A stretch of DNA of 11,156 nt from JASFRI01 sp050115015 (GTDB taxonomy: Bacteria > Acidobacteriota > Polarisedimenticolia > CBDVAL01): NCBI GenBank assembly GCA_050115015.1, contig JASFRI010000115.1, forward strand, positions 1-11,156, written 5' to 3'. This document shows, one piece after another, positions 6,540 to 11,156 of this stretch (position 1 is the first letter of the stretch; each line of letters starts with the position of its first letter). The notes beneath the pieces were generated by a model. That model was not told where the DNA came from. It did no database searches and saw only the letters and a program-made list of their open reading frames with translations. The position numbers and the translations under genes are program-made.

Positions 6540-6953
6540 ATGAGCCGCTTTCGCTCCCTGGCGGAGATGGACGAGGAGGGGGAGGGGATCGACATCTCCC
6601 CGCTCATCGACTGCGTCTTCATCCTGCTGATCTTCTTCATCGTCACGACGACCTTCGTCGAGGAGACGGGCATCGAGGTGGACAAGCCGCAGGCCGCCTC
6701 GTCGGTCCGTCTGGAGAAGAACAGTATTCTCATCGCCGTCACCGCGGAGGGCGGGGTGGTCTACGGCGGCCGGGAGATCGGCATCGCCGGGGTGCAGCCG
6801 CTGGTGAAGCGCATGCTCCAGGCCGAGGACGTGCCGGTGATCGTCCAGGCGGACAGGGAGGTGCCGTCCGGCGTGTTCGTGCGGGTCATCGACGAGGCGA
6901 AGCTCGGCGGCGCCACGAAGGTCAGCGTTGCCACCCGGAAGGAGACGGGGTAG
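6540..6953 (+). CDS. exbD: ExbD biopolymer transport protein, 137 aa
   Basis: ExbD is the single-span partner inside the ExbB channel; its membrane aspartate carries protons. The protein begins with an acidic cytoplasmic stretch (MDEEGEG), then IDISPLIDCVFILLIFFIV. D24 in PLID matches the essential aspartate at the start of the transmembrane helix (residues about 22-43). A periplasmic domain of about 90 residues follows, with the usual ExbD/TolR pattern (ILIAVTAEGGV, VPVIVQADREVP, VIDEAKLGGATKVSVAT). Length is normal for the family. The ATG at 6540 lies nine bases after GGAGG at 6526-6530; a TTG at 6531 is in frame but has no room for a ribosome site. Only one base separates it from the exbB stop. 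Part of the same operon. Confidence 0.94.
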   Translation: MSRFRSLAEMDEEGEGIDISPLIDCVFILLIFFIVTTTFVEETGIEVDKPQAASSVRLEKNSILIAVTAEGGVVYGGREIGIAGVQPLVKRMLQAEDVPVIVQADREVPSGVFVRVIDEAKLGGATKVSVATRKETG

Positions 6954-6960
6954 ATCGGCC

Positions 6961-7629
6961 ATGGACCGGAAGACCGGCATCGTCTCCTGGATCCTCCAGC
7001 GCGCGAGCGCGCTGGCGCTGTCCCTCGTCCTCACGGTGGCGCTGTTCCTGGTGCTGCCGGTGATGCAGGCGATCGGCAACCCGATCCGTGACGACATGAT
7101 GCTGCGCTCGGTGGGGGTCGCGAACCTACCGCCGCCTCCACCGCCGCCGCCGGAGCAGGAGCCGGAGGAGCCGGAGGAGGTGGAGGAGCCGCCGAAGCTG
7201 ACGGAGGAGGCCCCCCCCCTGGACCTGTCGCAGCTCGAACTCGCGCTGAACCCCGGCTTCGGCGGCGGCTTCGGCGGGGAGATCGCCATCGACCTGGGGG
7301 CGCGCCTGGCCCAGGCGACGACCGGGGAGGACGCGGACCAGGTGTTCTCCCTGGGACAGCTCGACCAGCGGCCCCGGGTCCTGTTCCAGCGGCCGCCGCG
7401 CTACCCCGCCGATCTGCTGCGAAGCGGACGGCAGGGGACGGTCTACGTGCTGTTCACGGTCCAGAGGGACGGCAGGGTGGCGGACGTCGAGGTGCAGCGG
7501 TCCACCGACCCGGCCTTCGAGAGGCCGGCGGTGGAGGCCGTGCGGCAGTGGAAGTTCGAGCCGGGCACGCGGAACGGACAGGCGGTACGGTTCAAGATGC
7601 GCGTGCCCATCACGTTCAATGCCGGCTAG
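6961..7629 (+). CDS. tonB: TonB2-type TonB energy transducer, 222 aa
   Basis: TonB spans the periplasm and passes proton-gradient energy from ExbB/ExbD to outer-membrane receptors. Residues about 17-38 form one N-terminal membrane anchor (ALALSLVLTVALFLVLPVM). It lacks the transmembrane Ser/His pair of E. coli TonB, which points to the TonB2 class. A short linker follows: eight prolines at 57-64, then Pro-Glu repeats to about 77 instead of the longer Pro-Glu/Pro-Lys rod. A Gly-rich patch (GFGGGFGG) lies near 100. The C-terminal TonB domain starts near 140: PPRYPADLLRSGRQGTVYVL, with the conserved YP at 148-149, then VRQWKFEPG and RVPITF. The ATG at 6961 is seven bases after the exbD stop with only a weak ribosome site, so coupling is likely. 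An earlier in-frame GTG would overlap exbD and is not preferred. Confidence 0.93.
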   Translation: MDRKTGIVSWILQRASALALSLVLTVALFLVLPVMQAIGNPIRDDMMLRSVGVANLPPPPPPPPEQEPEEPEEVEEPPKLTEEAPPLDLSQLELALNPGFGGGFGGEIAIDLGARLAQATTGEDADQVFSLGQLDQRPRVLFQRPPRYPADLLRSGRQGTVYVLFTVQRDGRVADVEVQRSTDPAFERPAVEAVRQWKFEPGTRNGQAVRFKMRVPITFNAG

Positions 7630-7635
7630 GCCGGC
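7621..7635 (+). repeat. Short inverted repeat centred on the tonB stop codon
   Basis: GCCGGC (7621-7626) and GCCGGC (7630-7635) flank the TAG at 7627-7629, giving a 6-bp stem with the stop codon as loop. It might modulate coupling or stability between tonB and the TPR gene. In GC-rich DNA it may be chance. Confidence 0.25.
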
Positions 7636-7650
7636 GAGGATGGTCGACGC

Positions 7651-9036
7651 ATGACAGGGAAACGACTTGCCGTCGGGATGGCGCTGCTGCTCGCCGCGGC
7701 TTCCCCGCTCCCGGCAGCCGAGAGTGCTACCGACGAGACCTCCGGCTCGCTGGAGCTCTGGAAGGACCCGCGGTTCCAGGGCGAGTTCCTGGGGAGCTTC
7801 GGCTTCAACGCCGAGATCGAGCCGAAGCTGGACGAAGACGAGCGGGAGGGGATGCGGGAGATCATCCCCCTCCTGGACTCGGGGGACCTCGAGGCGGCCG
7901 CCGCGGCGCTGGAGAAGCTGATCACGCCGGAGTCCAGCGCCGTGCTGGACTTCACCCTGGCCAACGTCTACTTCCAGGAGGACCGGCTGGACGACGCGGT
8001 GCGCGACTACGAGAGCGCGCTGCGGAAGTTCCCGAACTTCCGGCGGGCCTACAAGAACCTGGGGCTCATCCACGTGCGGGAGGGGCGCCTCCGCGAGGCC
8101 CTGACGCCGCTGAGCCGCGTGATCCAGCTCGGCGGCGGGGACGGGCTGACGTACGGCCTGCTGGGGTTCGCGTACTCGGGGACGGGTCAGTACGTCGCCG
8201 CGGAGTCGGCGTACCGCAGCGCGCTGCTGCTGCAGCCGGACGTGCTCGACTGGAAGCTCGGCCTGACCCAGAGCCTGCTCAAGCAGGGGAAGAACGCTGA
8301 GGTCGTGCAGCTCACCGACGAGCTGCTCGCAGGCTACCCCGAGCGCGCCGACTTCTGGCTGCTCCAGGCCAACGCCTACATCGGCATGGAGAAGCCCCTG
8401 GAGGCGGCGAAGAACTTCGAGATCGTCGATCGCCTCGGAAAATCAACCGCCGCTAGCATGCTCACGCTGGGGGATATCTACGTCAACGAATCCCTCTGGG
8501 ATCTCGGGACGCGAGCCTACCACCGATCCCTGGTTCTCGACCCGGACCAGGACGTGGACGGACCGATCCGCCGGGTGGAGGCGCTCGCGCAGCGCGACGC
8601 ACTGCGCCAGGCCGGTGAGCTGCTGGACGCGGTGAAGGAGACGTTCGGCGACCGGCTCGGCGACGAGGAGCGCGTGAAGCTGCTGAAGCTGGAAGCGCGC
8701 ATTGCCGTCGCCGGCGGGGATGATGGCGAGGATGTGGTCCAGGTGCTCGAGGAGATCGTCGCCCTCGACCCTCTGGACGGCGAGGCCCTCCTGCTGCTGG
8801 GACAGCACTACGCCCGCGAGGACGACCCGGAGCGGGCGATCTTCTACTACGAGCGTGCCGCCGGCCTCGACGGGTTCGAGGCGGACGCCAGCGTGCGGCA
8901 GGCACAGGTCCTCGTGGGGCAGGCCCGCTACAAGGAGGCCGTTCCTCTGCTGCAGCGGGCCCAGAAACTCCGTCCTCGCGACGACGTCGGGCGCTACCTC
9001 GAGCAGGTCGAGCGAATCGCCCGCACGCAGAGCTGA
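7651..9036 (+). CDS. Exported TPR protein of the TonB2-type operon, 461 aa
   Basis: The ATG at 7651 lies 21 bases after tonB; GAGG at 7636-7639 is the nearest ribosome site, with long spacing. Residues 1 to about 23 are a signal peptide (MTGKRLAVGMALLLAAA, cleavage near LPAAES). From about 75 to the end the chain is a TPR solenoid of perhaps eight or nine units. Clear examples are AVRDYESALRKFPNFRRAY, AAESAYRSALLLQP and AIFYYERAAGLDG, each about 34 residues from its neighbour. A less regular acidic section lies between about 310 and 370. A TPR protein at the end of the DUF3450-ttpC-exbB-exbD-tonB cluster is also found in Vibrio/Shewanella relatives. A periplasmic protein-binding role supporting TonB or its client receptors is inferred, not shown. 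It is the last gene of the operon, 59 bases from the regulator gene. Confidence 0.88.
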   Translation: MTGKRLAVGMALLLAAASPLPAAESATDETSGSLELWKDPRFQGEFLGSFGFNAEIEPKLDEDEREGMREIIPLLDSGDLEAAAAALEKLITPESSAVLDFTLANVYFQEDRLDDAVRDYESALRKFPNFRRAYKNLGLIHVREGRLREALTPLSRVIQLGGGDGLTYGLLGFAYSGTGQYVAAESAYRSALLLQPDVLDWKLGLTQSLLKQGKNAEVVQLTDELLAGYPERADFWLLQANAYIGMEKPLEAAKNFEIVDRLGKSTAASMLTLGDIYVNESLWDLGTRAYHRSLVLDPDQDVDGPIRRVEALAQRDALRQAGELLDAVKETFGDRLGDEERVKLLKLEARIAVAGGDDGEDVVQVLEEIVALDPLDGEALLLLGQHYAREDDPERAIFYYERAAGLDGFEADASVRQAQVLVGQARYKEAVPLLQRAQKLRPRDDVGRYLEQVERIARTQS

Positions 9037-9095
9037 GAACGGGATGCGTCCGGGGCCAGGGGACCGGAGCATGAACGGAAGGGGGATGGAGAGCG

Positions 9096-9821
9096 ATGCA
9101 GGCAACGGCAATGGCGCGTGATACCCGATCCACGGTGCTCGTCGTCGACGACGAGCCGGACATCGTCAAGATCCTGGGTCACCACCTCGAGCGGGAGGGC
9201 TTCCGGGTCCTCGCGGCCGGCGACGGTAGCGAGGCCTGTGCCCAGGCGCGGCAGAACCTGCCCGATCTCGTGATCCTGGACCTCATGCTGCCGGAGATGT
9301 CCGGCATGGAGGTCCTCAAGGCGCTGCGGCACGACGAGAACACCCGGCAGATCCCGATCATCCTGCTCACCGCGAAGCGGGACGACCTCGATCGGGTCCT
9401 GGGCTTCGAGCTGGGTGCCGACGACTACGTGACGAAGCCCTTCAACCCCCGGGAGATGGTGCTGCGGGCCCGGGCGATCCTGAAGCGCCGGGAGCAGCCG
9501 GAGAAGCCGACCGGCGAGGTGATCGTGAAGGGGCCGATCCGGGTGGACCTGGGGAATCACGTGGTCCGCGTCGCCGGCGAGACGGTGAGCCTCACCCTCA
9601 CCGAGTTCCGCCTGCTGACCGACCTGCTCCGGGCCGGCGGCCGGGTGCGCACCCGGGAGTCGCTCCTGGACAAGGTCTGGGGCTACGACGCGGAGGTGAT
9701 GTCCCGGACCATCGACACGCACATCCGGAGGCTGCGCCGCAAGCTGGGCCCCGCCGCGGAGTGGCTCGTCACCGTCCGGGGCGTCGGCTACCGGATCCAG
9801 GACCCCGCCTCCGGCGAGTAG
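9096..9821 (+). CDS. OmpR/PhoB-family response regulator, 241 aa
   Basis: A two-component transcription factor. The N-terminal receiver (about 12-130) has the acidic pocket D18/D19 (VVDDEPD), the phosphorylated aspartate D62 (LVILDLMLPEMSG), T92 (ILLTAK) and K114 (DDYVTKPF). A winged-helix Trans_Reg_C domain (about 140-235) follows, with LTLTEFRLL, VWGYDAEVMSRTIDTHIRRLR and VRGVGYRI, closest in feel to PhoB. All signalling residues are present, so it should be phosphorylatable. The ATG at 9096 is assumed; ATG at 9111 (MARDTRS) would also fit. GGAG at 9088 is the likely ribosome site. No histidine kinase is in the window: the next genes are on the other strand. With only 59 bases and no obvious terminator after the TPR gene, it may be co-transcribed with the TonB operon. 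Its targets are unknown. Confidence 0.93.
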   Translation: MQATAMARDTRSTVLVVDDEPDIVKILGHHLEREGFRVLAAGDGSEACAQARQNLPDLVILDLMLPEMSGMEVLKALRHDENTRQIPIILLTAKRDDLDRVLGFELGADDYVTKPFNPREMVLRARAILKRREQPEKPTGEVIVKGPIRVDLGNHVVRVAGETVSLTLTEFRLLTDLLRAGGRVRTRESLLDKVWGYDAEVMSRTIDTHIRRLRRKLGPAAEWLVTVRGVGYRIQDPASGE

Positions 9822-9853
9822 CCGTCAGGGGCCGGCGCGGGCGATCCGAGAGG

Positions 9854-10261
9854 TCACCCTTCCTCCCCGTGTGCCGTCCCGTGAATCTGCCGCATCAGGT
9901 CGTTCGGGTCCCAGTACGCCTCGATGCGGCGGATCTTGCCCCTCAGGTTCACGTGGAAGATGTTGATCCCGCTGAAGGTCACGGGCCGGCCGTTCATCGC
10001 CACGCCCCGCCCGGTCCACTGCACCGCTCCGGCGCCGGGGCCCACGAACACGGGGCCGCGGTCGAAGGACAGTTCCCGCAGCGTGCTGCGGATCGTCTTG
10101 AACGCCAGGCGCATCCCCTCCAGCCCCTGGATGATCGGGCCGCCGACCGGGCTCTGGCTCTGGACGTCCTCGGTGAACAGCCGCAGCCATGCCTGCAGGT
10201 CGTCGCGCTCCAGCGCCTCGTGGTATCGGGCGACGGCCGTTTCGATGACCTCGTGTTCCAT
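9854..10261 (-). CDS. SnoaL/NTF2-like domain protein, 135 aa
   Basis: Read on the minus strand from the ATG at 10259-10261 to the TGA at 9854-9856. The whole chain fits one NTF2-like cone fold of the SnoaL type: an N-terminal helix (VIETAVARYHEALERDDLQAWLRLF) starts the domain, then TEDVQSQSPVGGPIIQGLEGM, and beta strands around AVQWTGRGVAMNGRPVTFSG and FHVNLRGKIRRIEAYWDPNDL. The last pattern is typical of ester-cyclase and ketosteroid-isomerase-like relatives. Length is normal for the superfamily. Substrate and reaction cannot be told: the fold covers isomerases, cyclases, hydrolases and non-enzymes. It has no signal peptide, so it is probably cytoplasmic. It lies 45 bases downstream of the M13 homologue on the same strand and converges with the response regulator, 32 bases apart. 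No clear Shine-Dalgarno is seen. Confidence 0.82.
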   Translation of the reverse strand: MEHEVIETAVARYHEALERDDLQAWLRLFTEDVQSQSPVGGPIIQGLEGMRLAFKTIRSTLRELSFDRGPVFVGPGAGAVQWTGRGVAMNGRPVTFSGINIFHVNLRGKIRRIEAYWDPNDLMRQIHGTAHGEEG

Positions 10262-10306
10262 GGCTGTCCGGGTGGGTCGCGGCGGTGGTGCCAGGATGCG
10301 CCGATT

Positions 10307-11156
10307 CTACTCCGGGCCGGGAGGCGGAGCCACCCCCCGCCAGGGATCGCAAGGTCGAGGCCTCTCCGGGCAGCCGAACGCCGCGGGGAACGCCGGATGC
10401 AGCGCGGCGGCGCCGTTCACACGGGAGCGCCCCGGGCCGGGAGTTCCCGCGGTGCAGGCCGACCCGGCGTAGGCGACGAAGAAGAGCTGCTCCGGCGTCA
10501 GCCCCCGGACCGCTGGAGAGCCATCCTCCTCCGCGAGGCTCTTCCAGGCGGCGTGCGCCACGTCGATCCCGCGCAGCGCCGCCAGGGTCGCCGCGTCGAC
10601 CCCCTCGCAGGTTCCGCCGTCGCCGGCAAGGCCGCTGCCGAGCTCCCGCCCCGCCCAGGTCCCGATGCCGCCGAATCGCATCGCCGCCGGCCAATCGGCC
10701 TCGAAGAGGGGGGGCTGCAGCAGCCCCGCCGGGAGGATCAGGGCGTTCCGGTCGGCGGCGTAGCCTCCCTGGACCGATGTCGGGGACACGGCCCAGTCGC
10801 CGGCGTCCACGGGGAGGGCGAGGCGGTTCAGATCTTCCTGGAAGTGCAGGCCCCGCGCCGAGAGCACGTTCTCGAGGAAGTGGTCGTGGCTCAGCTTCAG
10901 CTCCGACTCGTCCCGCCAGGTTTCGGGGTAGCCCACCAGGTTCGCCAGGGAATCGACCCGCGCGGCGGCATCCGGACCGGAGCCGGCCACCCGCGCCCTC
11001 AAGGCCGCCTCCAGCGCCCCCACGTCCTGCCGCGCCCTTTCCCGGGCCTCGCCGGAGAACCGGCACTCGACGAACAGCCGCCCGAGGGAATCCGGCAGGG
11101 CATCCAGGGTGGCCGCGACGCAGCGCTGCCAGCGGGGCTCTGGCCCCCTGCGCCCC
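10307..11156 (-). CDS. M13 (neprilysin/PepO-type) peptidase homologue, C-terminal part, zinc site lost; 5' end outside window
   Basis: The minus-strand frame is open from the right edge to the TAG at 10307-10309; no start is needed inside the window, and the GTG at 11021-11023 is probably internal. The visible 282 residues follow the M13 order. First come RWQRCV and ALPDSLGRLFVECRFSGEA, then NLVGYPETWRD, LPVDAGDWAVSPTSVQGGY, RNALILPAGLLQPPLF and FGGIGTWAGRELGS. The end carries LTPEQLFFVAYAGSAC, SRVNGAAALHPAFPAAFGC and CDPW. Active M13 enzymes have HExxH in GHExTHGFDD and a downstream GENIAD glutamate. Here the site reads GRELGSGLAGDGG (RELGS codons at 10634-10648), so both histidines are gone. 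The stretch to the third ligand is shortened and no GENIAD is found. Folding of the family is retained but zinc catalysis is not expected. The frame is intact, arguing for a maintained pseudoenzyme rather than a decayed gene. Confidence 0.85.
   Translation of the reverse strand, partial: GRRGPEPRWQRCVAATLDALPDSLGRLFVECRFSGEARERARQDVGALEAALRARVAGSGPDAAARVDSLANLVGYPETWRDESELKLSHDHFLENVLSARGLHFQEDLNRLALPVDAGDWAVSPTSVQGGYAADRNALILPAGLLQPPLFEADWPAAMRFGGIGTWAGRELGSGLAGDGGTCEGVDAATLAALRGIDVAHAAWKSLAEEDGSPAVRGLTPEQLFFVAYAGSACTAGTPGPGRSRVNGAAALHPAFPAAFGCPERPRPCDPWRGVAPPPGPE

Noticed and set aside
7133..7200. CCG/GAG repetitive stretch as a possible DNA repeat
   Set aside because: It is explained by the Pro/Pro-Glu linker codons of tonB.
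9071..9121. A 16-codon ATG frame (MNGRGMESDAGNGNGA) overlapping the start of the response regulator
   Set aside because: It has no ribosome site of note and no recognisable content. It might be a coupling leader, but nothing supports it over chance.
9822..9853. Possible bidirectional terminator between the convergent regulator and SnoaL-like genes
   Set aside because: The 32 bases show no convincing stem and no T- or A-run.
9825..11066. A 413-codon minus-strand frame overlapping the SnoaL-like and M13-like genes
   Set aside because: Its translation is low-complexity Gly/Arg/Ala/Pro. The alternative minus-strand frames give recognisable SnoaL-like and M13 sequence.

Overview
The window is high-GC bacterial DNA (roughly two thirds or more G+C by eye), with tightly packed genes and strong third-position GC bias. 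It encodes a diderm cell-envelope programme: a TonB/ExbB/ExbD energy-transducing apparatus, a large exported beta-helix-like protein and several exported helical-repeat proteins. The C-terminal fibronectin-like tail of the first gene and the mixture of families resemble, from memory, Acidobacteriota or myxobacteria-like environmental lineages. No rRNA or other phylogenetic marker is present, so the phylum stays open. No mobile element, tRNA, rRNA or CRISPR array is visible.

Layout. (1) 2-2059 (+): the 3' part of a very large exported protein, cut by the left edge, with flanking GAF/NW/WTN repeat motifs, a beta-helix-like core, a cysteine-rich insert and a fibronectin-like end. (2) 2060-2197: a structured intergenic region. 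It holds a perfect 12-bp inverted repeat enclosing an extended -10-like element, then two GC hairpins ending in a T7 tract that directly abuts the ribosome binding site of the next gene. (3) 2198-3394 (+): an exported helical-repeat (TPR/HEAT-like) protein. (4) 3395-3556: a strong hairpin and an AT-richer putative promoter/operator. (5) 3557-9036 (+): a compact six-gene operon coding for a DUF3450 protein, a TtpC-like ExbB with a long periplasmic coiled-coil extension, a standard ExbB, ExbD, a TonB2-type TonB and an exported TPR protein. (6) 9096-9821 (+): an OmpR/PhoB-type response regulator with no kinase beside it in the window. (7) On the opposite strand, converging on the regulator: a SnoaL/NTF2-like small protein (9854-10261) and, upstream of it, the C-terminal part of an M13 (neprilysin/PepO-type) peptidase homologue (10307-11156, cut by the right edge) whose zinc site has been lost.

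How the parts fit. The operon matches the gene order of Vibrio/Shewanella-type TonB2 systems. In these, two ExbB-like proteins plus ExbD use the proton gradient to drive TonB, and TonB pulls on an outer-membrane receptor. DUF3450, the TtpC extension and the TPR protein are the accessory parts that distinguish this class from the classical TonB-ExbB-ExbD trio. No receptor gene is visible; the neighbouring large surface protein may be a client, but that is inference. The most notable items are the inactivated M13 homologue, the two regulatory regions, and the local resemblance between the DUF3450 protein and the periplasmic extension of the TtpC-like protein.
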